Shown here one piece after another: positions 23,278 through 35,900 of a stretch of 64,000 nucleotides of DNA. Under the pieces are notes generated by a model. It was not told the DNA's origin. It saw nothing but the letters and a program-made list of their open reading frames with translations, and did not search any database. Positions within the stretch are counted from its first letter, which is position 1; each line of letters starts with the position of its first letter. The stretch comes from Daphnia carinata (Eukaryota; Arthropoda; Branchiopoda; Diplostraca; Daphniidae). The stretch is taken from NCBI RefSeq assembly GCF_022539665.2, contig NC_081333.1, forward strand, positions 868,001-932,000. Reading direction: 5' to 3'. Position numbers and translations under genes: made by a program.

Positions 23278-25759
23278 CACAAGACAATTTAATAGCCAGT
23301 TGATGTCTAAGGTCAGCCATCTAGACGTGAGTCGCTATGTTGCTAACCGCTAACCTGACCGAAGGAAGCTATTGGAGTTAAAAACGCAGGTATATAATGT
23401 ATGCCGGGATTTCGACGCAACAATGGTGCCCCAACCGCATTTGCATGAGTATATATATCCATCGAAAATAGTTTATTTCTGAACATATACCTCCCCCCCT
23501 CCCCCAAAAAAAAAAAAACCACTACCATCGGAAATGTAAACCGTCTCTATTTCGAGCGGCAATCAGTTTGCTTTTTTCTTCGTATAACTTGCAACAATCT
23601 GAAAGCATTTATATCTTTCCGATTTTTTCTTTTCTTTTTGAATTTCAAAAAATACATATATCCATCTGTGTGACAATGGCATTCATTTTCTTACAGCATC
23701 TAGGCCCGATAGCCCCGTATACTTAGCATGTGTAACAAGTATTTTCATATTTCTTTTTGCCTATCTTTAAGAAATCGAAAATGCGTACATTTCTTTCTTT
23801 TCTTTTCTTTTTATTATCATTGGAAATAAAACCGTTGGGCTGTCGTCTATTTTTTTTTCTTTTTTTTTTATCTTATAGTAGAGCTGCTACATGAAGGGTA
23901 ATACGATAAGCATTTAGCACCAGACAAGGGGACGCTATTTTCTTTTTAAAAAAAAAATTTCTTCTTTTCTTGTAAACACGGATAGCGGTGAAATCAGTAA
24001 TGGCTCGAGATTAGAGGCAGATCTACGTTAGTTCAATGGCTATAGCAAATTCATGGTGCACATTTTTTTTTCATTGGCTTCTCTACCTGTCGAAAAATAG
24101 CAGCGAAAACTGGGGGAAATGTCTTTTTTTTTATTTTTAAGGAGGGCATAAAATTGCCAAAATTAAACGCCTTGATTTATAGCAGGTGAATGTTTTATGG
24201 GTCGCATGATGTCTCGTGGGAAATAAGATGAGGTCCTCGTGCTATATAAGCCCCACCTGGTTCATAAGAAGAAATCTGTGGGTCAATAGGGGCTGACCGG
24301 GTGTCCTCCTGCATTTAATGCCAGGACTTTTTTCTTTCTTTTTTTTTCTAAAGGAATTGCATTTGGTATCAACTGTCTGTAGGGCTCCTCGGCACAGCAG
24401 GCCACCCAAATGCATTCTGATGAGCCTAGGCCTATACATACAGCCGACAAATTAAAAAATTGTAAAAAAAAAAATTCTTAATGGTAGATTTAGTCATTTT
24501 TTTTTGTGTGTGTGTGTGTCGTTGTCAGCTGCATTGCTAGGCCATCCGATTCAGCCGTCTTTATTATTACTTTTTTTTTTTTCTTTTGTTTCTTTTGTAA
24601 GCTTTACTGACGCACCCAGTGCAGCTGTTGCTGCTGATCACGGCAATTTTCACCCTCTTTTAAAAGGTCATAAAATGTGATGAAGGCAACCGAGAGGCTC
24701 CTCTTTTCTTAAGCCATCCCAGGCCGTTAAAAAATTTAGCTTGCTCGTATGCCAGGCTTTCATAATGAGTTCTCGACAAAATCATGTGGCAAAAAGAAAA
24801 AAAAAAAAAAAAAAAAATGTATAAATATATATATCCATTTTCCTTTATTATTTTTAAAAAGGGAGGAAGGCCGTTAGTTCAACTAGGTGTTCTTGTACCG
24901 TGCCAATCGTTGATTCCTAACATGTAATTATAGATAGCTTTTTGAAGCTTTACTAAATAGTAACTACGTGTATAGCCTGTCTAATGTTGTGTACGTGTTT
25001 TTTCTTTCGTTTTTGGAGGACAGAAAAGAGAAGGGAACGAGAAGCAGTATATAGAAATATGTAAAGAAACTGAGAAGAAGAAGAAGAAGAAGAAAAATAT
25101 ATATATAGAGATGAAGAGGGAAAAAGAGAGAGAGAGAGAGAGAGGATGAAGAAGAATAATCAAGCTGGCCGAGTTGTTCCTTGACAGAGAAATATATGCG
25201 GAGAAGAAATAGCGCCCGAAGGCTTCTAGTCGGAGAAGGAAGGGGGAAGAAGAAGAAGAAGAAGACGAAGAGGAAAGGTAAAGAAAGAAAAGAAAAAGGC
25301 CGTTCGAATAAAGAAGCAACTAGTAGTCGGGCAGTGGCGTGTTTATGCTAATCTTTACACATCCCGAACAAGTCGATAATAAGAACACGGATGCCTAATT
25401 GTAACGCCGGTTGCGAAATATAATACCATGTTGTGATTCATTCTAAACCCGTTTGCAGACATTTTTTTTGTTTTTGTTTTTTTTTGTTTTTTTTTGCTTT
25501 TCTAAATAGAAATAAAACAAACAAACAAACAAACAAAAAAAAAACGATCACCCCATTAGCACAAATTCGGGTGAAAAGACAAAGACAAAAAATCTGCAAT
25601 CTTTTGACTTGTTATCGACTTGCTCGAAAAAAGAAAAAAACGAATAAAAATAAATGAAATTCAATTCGAATTTGAAATACTAGAAATTCGGTTTTCCTTC
25701 AAAGACTCAAGAGAGCTGGTTCTCGTTTTTGTCTGTGTTGCCCTTTTTATTCTTTTCTC

Positions 25760-25795
<36 letters not shown>

Positions 25796-26881
25796 CCTTG
25801 CCTTTTTGCTCCTCCATATGTTCGTTCTGGTATTTGATGGTGGAATGATAGTGCGCAGTGTCCTGGCCGTAGCCAAGGCCAAATATCCCGCTGAGAAGAT
25901 CATTACGCTACATCTATTGTACACCCTCGGAGCAACAAGGTTTCTCTCTCTCTCTCTTTCTTTGACTACTGAAACATAGCTTTGAAATAAGAAACATTTC
26001 TTCTCTTTTAACTCGAATGTAACTATTTCTATATATTATATATATATATATTTTTTATACATATATATAAGCAGCTGTTGGAGCTTGAACAATGCCAAGA
26101 GACCGATGTGACCGTGCCTGCAACTCCTTGTCTCCCCTCAACAACACACAGACACACACAGAAAAAAAAAAAAAAAAAAAAAAACATTCGTATCTCTCGT
26201 TCTATCTCTTGTGGTGGCTCACAGAGTGTGGTATGTTACGAGACAAGAAGAACAAGAAAAAAAAAAAAAAAAAAAAAAAGAGAAAAGAAGAAGAATCATT
26301 TGATATGACCAAAACGACCATCGGCTGTGAAGTTTGGGGCGAGTTGCGGGACATTTAGGCGCAAATTGTAATCGTAGAAAATGTTGCGTATTCATTTTTT
26401 TTTTGTTGTTGTTGTTGTTTCACGGTGAGGGACTTTTGTGAGCAAAGATTTTCTTTTCTTTTTTTTTCTAGTGGAGGTTGGGGCGGCCCCTTGAGACAAA
26501 GCGAGACAGTTGATCAAGGAGAATCGTCCGACCTTGGCAATCCTACCTTATCTCAAATCCTTTGGCTGTCATTGACTTATGATACTCGACGAATGTGAAT
26601 ATCTGTCATTCACGTTGCCCACTTTCCAGCTTGTCTCCCGCTACTATTATGTATGAATGTTTGGCTGCCTGTCTCGCCGAGCTGTAAACGACCGTAGGCA
26701 AGACACACAGCAAAACAGAAAAAAAAAAAAAAAAAAAATAACGTCAACAAAATAAAAAAGAAAAGAAAAAACAAACAAAACAGAAACGATACGGGTGTTT
26801 AGAGATGTGGCATTTTCAAGTAGCAGACGAGAAAGTTTTGGGGTACAGCGCAAAAAAACATGTATACGAGGATGTTTTTTG

Positions 26882-26966
26882 TTTTTTTGGGGGGGGGGAT
26901 ACTATTTTCTATATACAAGCATAGAATACATATTCAGAAAATAAATCCCCCCCCCCCCAAAAAAAG
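26882..26966. repeat. T7-G11 / C12-A7 inverted repeat
   Basis: TTTTTTT followed by about 11 G and AT (26882-26900) faces AT followed by about 12 C and A7 (26945-26965). An inner pair ATTTTCT/AGAAAAT extends the stem. The result is a stable G:C/A:T hairpin with a loop of about 30 bases. Confidence 0.7.
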
Positions 26967-27580
26967 AAAAGAAAACGAAATAAATAGAAAGGTAAGAAAG
27001 AAAGAAGAAGAGCCGCCATGAAAATGCTGGAGAGAAGAAGGAACTCGATTGTTTCCGCGTGACGAAGAGTCGCATTTTCGCATGACTCTCTAGCTGACTT
27101 TTTGGGTGATTGCTCTGACATTGACAAACGAGTTGGCCATCGAGTATGCATTCATAGAAGCCTTTTAGGAGTGCTGTTGAAGATGGCCGTGTGTCTTGTT
27201 CGTTTGAAACGTGGCGCTCTCCCCATCGAGGACCTCCTCTTCTCCTCCTCTTTTACCTTTCGTTTCCCCTCCTTCATGTAACTTCTTCTTTTTTTTTTTT
27301 TTCTTTTTACCTACCTCTTTTTCTTTCTTTCTTTCCTCTTCTTTTCATTCCTACCCTTTCTTTGATTCCTTTATAAATATATATATATATATATTTTTTT
27401 TTTTTGTATTTTTATTTCCTACCTCTTTTTCTCTCTCTCTCTCTCTCTCTATCCACGTTTATCAGCGGTTTTTTGTGTGTGTGTGTGTGTGCCGGTAGTA
27501 GAGTCGAAACGATTTCAATGAGAAAAAAAAAAAAAAAAAAAAAATGTTTTCAAAGGTTCAAATTATTCATCCGTTCGTTT

Positions 27581-27611
<31 letters not shown>

Positions 27612-28022
27612 GTTCTTTATCTTGTGTGTGTGTGTGTGTGTGTTGTTGGTCGGCTTGTTGACGGACGGGTTCGCCAGAGCTTTAGAAAGACATTGGGACC
27701 CATTGGGTCTTTTTTCACGTGGCGTAGAGAAGAAAAACAGTAGCCCATTCAAGTTAAGAAGAAGAAAAAAAAAAAAAAAAAGGAAAACAACTCGTAACGA
27801 CTTGTCTTTTAACTTTGGGCTGGTCGTTGTCTACCATTTCAAAAGCCACGCCTCCTTACCCTCCCAAGTGCTTGGCGTTGATATGTGAACGTGGTGGACA
27901 GACAGCTTTTCCTTTTTTTTTTTTTAAATTTTTTATGATGTACCCTATTGGTAAAAGAAATACGGGAATTTGAAGATGGTCAATATGATTCATCATACTA
28001 AAAAAAAAAAAAATTTATATTT

Positions 28023-28057
<35 letters not shown>

Positions 28058-29999
28058 ATCTAGTAAAAATATAAAAAAAAAAAAAAAAAGAGAGGGGACC
28101 GAGATCTGCCAACGACGATGATTTGGAAAACGGGAAGTATAGACATGAAGAAAAAAAAAAGGGGGGGAATTCCGTTATGCCCTGAAACCAATCGAAACAA
28201 AGGCGATCGTTGTATAGTTTGCTATTGTATGTAAAGTAGAGAAGGTTTTTTTTTTTTGTTTTGTTTTTTTTTTTCCAGCGTTTTATTTATTTATTTTTTA
28301 TTTTCTTTTTTTGTGATAACGGTGGATGTTGGTTGCCGGAGAAGAGAATGGATCTCCTTTTGGCGTGCTGCAATAATGACTTGCAATAATGCGCACTGTA
28401 TTGGTCACCACGACCGAACACAATCGGCTACCACACTTGATGCCAAATCTAAAAATACAAAGAATTTATTTGATTTTACTTTTTTTTTTTAGATAATTTA
28501 CACGTGACGCATTTCGTTCTTTTGAATAACAGGGGCGATTGGCATTTTTGACGTGCCATTTTCGGTCTCACTGATAGCGTGAAACGGCTACTAGGCATGG
28601 GCTGATTTTGAAAGCAAAAAAAAAAAAGAAAACAAACAAAAGTAAGAGAGAGATGTGGTGAGGGGAAAAAGGGGCGTCCATCATAAATGAGGGGGGGGGG
28701 GGTAGAAAAGAAATTGTCAACCACACGAGAAAAGTAACAAAAATACTTTGCAAAAGTCGTTGATGTTGTTAAACAACCGGTCTTGTTATAAAAGAAAAAA
28801 ATATATATATTTACAAAAAAAAATAAATAAATAAATAATAAATAAATAAAAAAGAAGAAGAAGAAGAAGAAGAAGAAGGCCGGAAAGTCAACAAAAAAGA
28901 GGGGGACATCATCTTGTTGTTTTCTATAGTTAGACCGGTGGCAAGCCAGCTTGTATGTATATACAAGAAGCATTTTGTGTTAAAAAAGAAAAAGGAAAAG
29001 AAAAAAAAAAAAAAAAAACTACAGCCAATTTGTCGGCTTCTAATCATGTGCCAGCTTTTTACCTTTGTGGGCTACTGTTAAATTGTAGTGCTGGGGCTCT
29101 CTGCAACAAAATGCTGTTATTAGTGGCATTATTAGTGTGGCGGCCTCGAGCGTCCCTCCATCACGTATTCTGTTACATCTGTTACACGGACACGAACTGC
29201 GGAATCCCACTTTTGACCTGTGCTCTCTCTCTCTCTCTCTTTGCCGCGTGTTCTCTGTGTACATACGTGTGATAATTCATAGGTGTCGGTTGCAGTCTAG
29301 CCACCTTATAATTTTCCTCCTTTTTGATCGTGGGTGAAAGCTACCAGTCACGCGAACACAGACCAAATCGCGCGCGCATTCCCTCCCACAACAATTTTGT
29401 ATCTCTATCTCGTTTTTTTTTTAACCTTTTCTTCTCTTCTGTTCTTTTTTTTTTTTTTACCTCCTTCTCTTTCTTCCATGTTTTCTCCTTTTTTTTTCAT
29501 TCTACTGCGCTGCTCTTAACACATACGCAGAATAAGCAAGAAAATTGTGTTTTGCTACAAGAAGAGGAACTCCAAGCCTGCGGGCAACGATGTCGTTCGT
29601 TTTCTGCGACAAACGATTCAATATATTTTTTTTTTTTTTGAACTCTCTCTTGTAATACAGCTTGATTAAATTCATACCAAATAAAAAAAAAACAAAAAAA
29701 AAAACAGTTCGGTATTACGAAAAGGACATTAGTTATTATCAAAGATTTGTTGCCTTTCGTGGTCGACCAGCGACCAATTAAGCGTCGTTTCTTTTTGTGA
29801 ACCTCCTCCCCCTTTTTTTTCTTTTTTTTTTTTGTAAATGCACCAGGTTACCTGTGAACGCAGGCCATTTTGTGTGTGTGTGAGGATAGACTAATTAGAA
29901 GAAAGAAAAAAAAAAGAAGGGAGAAGAAGATAACTATCGCAGCGAGTCTTTTACATCAGTCGTTTGAAATGAACGCGACGCGGCAGTGAATTGGTCATC

Positions 30000-32900
30000 A
30001 AAGCTAGTTAAAGAGTATTGCACGTCGTTAAAAGAGGTATTCAAACGTAACGTATCTCCGTAATAAAGCCGAGCAATTGCTAGCAGGTAAAGCCGTCAGC
30101 AATTGTTGAGCTCACGCACGCAGCCAACCAGAAAAGGGTAGAACAAACTTATTATTTTTTTTTTTTTTTTTAGGATGCTTCGTTTCACTCGGCAAATTGT
30201 GTTCTCGCTTAGGGCACAGCTGATCGGAAATAACTCAAACGGTACCTATATGGCTACCTGAAAAAAGAAAAAGGAACCACGTGACTTGTGTACTGGGACA
30301 CGAAAAAGGGACACGGGCGTTCATCTTGTCGGGCAGGGACTGTTAGACAACGTTATCGGCATTCGGCGAGATTCGCACGCCAAATTATCGGACACGAACG
30401 ACATCTTGGCCAGTCAATTAGCAATTCATTATACAAAAGGGCGACCAACATCGATAACGTCAAGAACTCGCAACGCTTGATTATGAAAAATAAACAAACG
30501 CGAAGGTTGTTACGAAAGGAAAAAAAGAAAAGAAAACAAAAACAAACTAGAACGTCGCTTGTTGTTTCTTTCGAATTCGTGATCAAGTTCTCAGACGATG
30601 ATGTGATATTTGTTTTCGTTTGGCTTTTCATCACGTGAAAAGAGACGCAGTAGTTTGGTAGCAGCGGTTACCCACCATTCTTAGATGTTTTTCTTCTTTT
30701 CCCCCCGCAACGACGTGTGAAAGCACGAGCTTCTTAATTACGTGAGCAGCCGGTCATTTTTACAGTTCACGCAATGTTGCAGTTATTTCCAATTCGAAGG
30801 CATTTTCCCGAGGATATTTAGACCACCAGCTTTGTTTCGTTACCAGTTGCAACCAAAATCAATTTAACCAAGTATGCACATAGACACACAGACACACGCA
30901 GTGGCTCTGCGTCGGTGTGTGACTCGACTTTCCAAACCGGCTTTGCTTAACAGGCAGAAAAATGTTTACATGATCGATTGGTAAATGTCACTTTGTTTTT
31001 TGGTTTTTTTTTTTTTTTTTTTTTTTTTTTGCCTCCTCACTATGCATACGTAACGTCTGCACCACATTTTTTGTTTTTTGTTCTTTTCACATCCTAAAAC
31101 AGTACATACGTGTTTTTTTTTTGTTTTTTTTTGTTTTTCATCTGTTGAAGAACGGCTTCAACTTCATCTAATCAAGCAACTCAAATGATTTTTCTTTCCT
31201 TTTTTTTTTTTTTTTGCCTCTTAAAAAGGCAATAGGCTGAGTGGATATGTCGTTAAAGCCCTTCGTTTTCTTCTTCTTCTTTTTTTTTCTCGGAATGTAA
31301 AAGTACATAAAGAAAACAAGAAAAGAGGAGACATTTTCGGGGGGGTATAGAAGAGAAATATGGCTGACTTGGATGTGGGAAATATGGTCGGATGGCAACA
31401 TTTCATTGAAAATTTCGAAAGCGACCAAGGTGGCACTACAGCAAACGTACAATTCCTGACTCGTGTGCATTCTCTCTCTCTCTCTCTCTTAAAAAGTCAA
31501 AGAGGGAGAGCGAGGGAGGAAGAAATGGGACAAGGGTCAATTCTTTTCAAGGGATACAACAGAGAGAAAAAGAGAGAGAGAGAGAAAAGTCAGATGCTTG
31601 CTTTGCACAGCTAGGCGGCTCTGCTAGACATTGTTGCCGGCGGGGATAAGCCTCCTGCAGGCCCCCGCTCCCCTCCACCATCTTTGCCCCATGCTGTGTG
31701 TTCTGCAAGTCGAGGTACCACTATCATAGAAAGTTGTTGAAACCGCAGGATATCCCGCATTTTTGGCTTTCGTCTCGACCTTTTCTCTTCCATCTTCATC
31801 TTTCTTCTGCTCTCTTCCTTTTTTTTTTTTTTTTTTTTTTTAACTAACACAGAGCGAGAGAGAGAGAGAGAGAAAAAGAGAGAGAGAGAGAGAACAAGAA
31901 AAACGAGAGAGGGAGAGAACCCCATTTTTGGATAGCGTCCATAGCCAGCTGGAACCGAACAGCGGGGATTCTGCCGGCTTCTTTTCTTTGCATTCTGATT
32001 TTTTTTTTTTTTTTTTTTTCCCTTTTTTTTTTTTCTTCTTCTTCCTGAAACAATGTGTGCAACAAATCCAACTTTTCTTGTGTGTGTGTCCTATCTATTC
32101 TAGACATCGATCGAAAACTTCCCAATGCCTTCCCATTCAGCCTAGACATACGATCAGTTGTTTTTTTTGTGTGTGTGTGTGTGTGTGTGTGTAAGTTTGG
32201 TAACCCTGTGCGCTATGCAGACACCCAACCAGCTGCATTTCAACTTTTTTCTAGTCCGTCAATAAACCCACGGATATTTACAACATTATCCCTCAACTTA
32301 ATTTTTTTTTCTTCTTTTTCTCTAGTCGCATTTCATATCGTATATTTTGTTATTCATTGAAGGTAGTAACATCATTTGTTTAGTCGTGTTAGAACGCGCG
32401 ATACATATTTGCACGAATTGCGGCCATCTTTTTTTTTTTGGTCGATCAGCTGATTACGAGGATTCCTTGCCCGAAAGAAGAGAAACAAAAAATGAATTGA
32501 TTTAGGAAATGAAATCAAAAAATTGTATACACGACGAACTCTGAAAAGAATTTGTTGTTTCTCTTGGTCTTTATTTTATTTTTCTGTTTCTTTTCTTGTT
32601 GTTTCGTCTTTTGTGTATTTGTGTTTCGGAGAATCGCTGAGTCAGGGTCAGCTGTTAGGAGCCATTATAAATCGGTCGAACTTCCGTTTTTCGTGTAACA
32701 GATAAATCGTGTTCCTTCACGGAGTTGTTTCTCTTTCTTTCTTTTCTTGACGTGACCTCTGTTAACAATTAACAATTGATTAGTCAAAAATGTCAAGTGC
32801 GGTACGTCCCAGTCGTTGCTGGTTTGTTATGAAGTGATTATACAAGAATGAGAGGAAGGAGGGGGGGGGCTCGGCTTTGGTCAAAATACCAAGTCTGAAC

Positions 32901-35900
32901 GGTGAGTGCTGATAAGCTTAAGACAAGTCGAGGGGGGAAAGAGAGATAGAATGGGAGTAGCTGAAGCGGCATCGTGAATCACAGCGATGCCTATCTTGGT
33001 CATCGAGTCTATATCGGCAAAGTAAGGTATATATATATATATATATATATATACAACCAGCAGCTAATTAAAAACCAATAAGTCCTAAAAGCCGACATTG
33101 ATTGATCACTAATATCTGGTCCGGTTTTCTTTTGTTTCGTTCTTTTTCGATGTGAGATCACTTCTTTTCGATGTTTGCACCAAACGATTTCGCGTACGTC
33201 GTCTGCACGTATGGCGGTCGTCTTCTATTTCTTTCGATCAGCGGGGACGTGTAGAGAATCGGTTTTTTTTGTTGTTGTTGTCATTCACAAGATTTTTGCA
33301 GCTGCGGCTTTGCTAGACTTCCTGTCGCCGTGTCGAAGAATAGAATGAAAAGAACCACCAAAAAGAAAAAGAAAAAAGAAATACTCGACTATGACTCGTT
33401 AAAAGATATAGCTTGATCTATTCACTTCTTAGAGTGTCACGTTCCGGTCTAGAAATGGAGAAATCCTGTCCGTCACACTTGAAGAAACTTTCAGAAGCAG
33501 AAAGAATGATGAAAACTATTTGTTTGGGAAATGCCGAGTGTTACAGCAACGAGTATTTTCTTCCACCCCCCCCCCCCCCTCCTTCGGAATATCGAAAAAC
33601 TGGAAACTCTTTGTCGTCACTGGGCTGAGCGCAATCCTTTTCTGTTTTTGTGTTGTTTTTTTTTTTTCTTTTTTCGTCTTCTTCTACGAGCTTCGTTTGA
33701 AATATTTCAACTGTAAACCAAGGACATTTTTCATTGGTATTTTTTTTTTGTTTTTTTTTTTTCTTCTTCTTTGGAGATAAAGTATATTACGTTATCCGAT
33801 TCTCATCAAATGTCGCCATCAGTATCTCGCAGGGGGGAATATTGCCAGTCTTGTCACGATTTGTTTCTGGCATTTTAGTACATCGTGTCGTTTTATTTTA
33901 TTTTTTTTTTACTTGGTTTATTTATTTTTGTTTCTTCTTTTTTGTTTACGTACAAAAATCTATTCGAAAACAAAATAAAACAAGAAAACAATGTTTGCCT
34001 TGCTCATTTCAATTTTGTCGGTTGTTCGTTTTTTTTTTTTACTCAATCGGCTTTCGACATCTGTTGCCAAACCGAACTCTCGGAATAAAAATCGGCTCAT
34101 TGGCGGTGTAGAAGAAAAAAGGGGGGGGGGGGCAATCGAAAAAACAAAACAAAAAAAAAGTACTTCAAAAGAATTCCTTATCCAACATATTTGTGTGGAA
34201 TGAAGAAAAAAAAAAAAAAAAAAAAAAAAAAGAAACGCATTTGTTTGTTAATTGAACGAAGAAAAAACAAAAACAAAAAAAAACTTTAAATAAGGCAGGA
34301 AAGAAAAACAATCGATCAAATTCGTCTGGTGTACGGACCGATAGAAACGTAACAAAAGTAGGTAGCTGGTAGCTACGACACAGGCCAGGCCATTACAGAT
34401 TACTGCTATCATCCACTTTGGTAGCCTAAGAGGTCCTCCCCGTTAAAATTTAAAGAAAAAGCAAAACAAAACAAAAAACAAATTCGGCTTCTTCTTTTTC
34501 CCTTTTTTGAAGAAACGTTGCATTTCTTTGAAACCTGTTTCTCCAACTAGTCGGCCCGTGAAATGAATCCTCATATCTTTCGTGCTTGAATCGTTAGGCT
34601 TTCGTATGTATTGTGTACGTGTGTTTTTTCTTCTACCCTCGTTTCTTCGTGAATCAATTTGAATTTCTGTTAATGTAGATTCTTATAAAATAAGCCCTTT
34701 TCCGGGATTTCATTTTTTTAAACCGAAAAAAAAAACAAAAAAAAACATGAATGCATTTCTTTTGTTCTCACACAAGGGAGAAAAATGAAACATTTTCAAA
34801 GAAGTTGGGTATAGAACGAAAAACGGTTGCCGCTTTATTGGGATATTAGCATTGAACCCATACATAGCTCGAAGACGCACTAAAGATTGCTAAAAATGTC
34901 ATTATCAAAGCTACATTGTAACACTTTTTTTTTTTATATAGCCTAGTAAACTATTAGATTAAAGGCAATAACCGTGTTCTCCTTTTCTTTCTTTTTCGTT
35001 CACAGAAAAATCACGTTTGTTCCCCTTCCCCTGCCCTAACAAAAATCATAATAATAACGCTCTGATTTTAAAGAAAAAGAAACGGAAGCATCTGATTGCG
35101 CGGTGACTCCATTTCTCGCGATGGCCGCTAACAATCAAAGAAAAGAAAAGAAAAGAAAACAATTCTTTTTTTTTTTTATTATTGTGGAAAATCAACGAGA
35201 CTATTTCAGAAATGAAATTCTAAAACAATAAAATGATGGCAACCATTTAAACTTGTAAGCACACACACACACACACAGAGGTGCTACGATGTTCTATGTT
35301 TTCGAACAAAATGGACGTCCGTGCGTAAACTGTACCAATGTGAGATGGGTCACCCGTTTTGATTTTCTTTTGTTACGTTGAATCACGTCCCAAAAATGAA
35401 ATTTCGAGTTGTGTAAACAGTCCACTGTTCGCTCGGTATGTATACGTTATTATTATTATTATTATTTTGGTGATACAGCGGGATCTGTCGGCAATATGAG
35501 AGTTTCATTACGAGAAAAGCGAGGGGAAATAACATTTCTCGAGCGGAATTGATAAGTAGTCGGATGACAAGATATCCAGGGGAGAATGGAATCCCACGAA
35601 TGCTTGGGAATGTTTTTTCAGAAAAGAAAGAAAAGGAGAACTCTCTTTTTTTTTTTTTTTTTTTTTATCTTCAATATGGACCTGGGTTTACTGGCCTTGT
35701 GACCATCAGAGATCTTTTTCTTTCTTTTGCTCCACGGCACAGAAGGTCAAACCTAACCTTTCATTCTTTTGACTATTCGACTGTTCCACCCAAAACCCCT
35801 CGTACACAACCCCTAAAGAAAAAAATTTCCGGTCTTAAGAGACAGAAAAATAGAAATATATGTATATTTTTTTTTCTCTCTCTCTCTCTCTCCTATGTAG

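Larger units (their letters stand above)
17000..30000. other. Low-complexity desert, part 1
   Basis: No supported coding gene. Homopolymer tracts recur every few hundred bases: T-runs near 17025, 22641, 22793, 25768, 27584 and 28030; A-runs near 19879, 20193, 20428, 22119, 24798, 26161 and 26257; G12 at 22621-22632 and 28691-28702. There are GAA repeats at about 25073-25092 and 28855-28877, CT at about 27430-27450 and GT at about 27474-27491 and 27623-27641. ORFs that cross these tracts are artefacts of poly-Phe/poly-Lys reading. The region may hold distant control elements of four-jointed. Confidence 0.5.

Noticed and set aside
28476-28973. 165-codon - strand ORF rich in Phe and Ser
   Set aside because: Produced by reading A/T runs and AAG repeats; no globular composition.
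31611-32149. Overlapping ORFs across GA and A/T tracts
   Set aside because: Poly-Lys/Glu or Ser/Leu translations of microsatellites.
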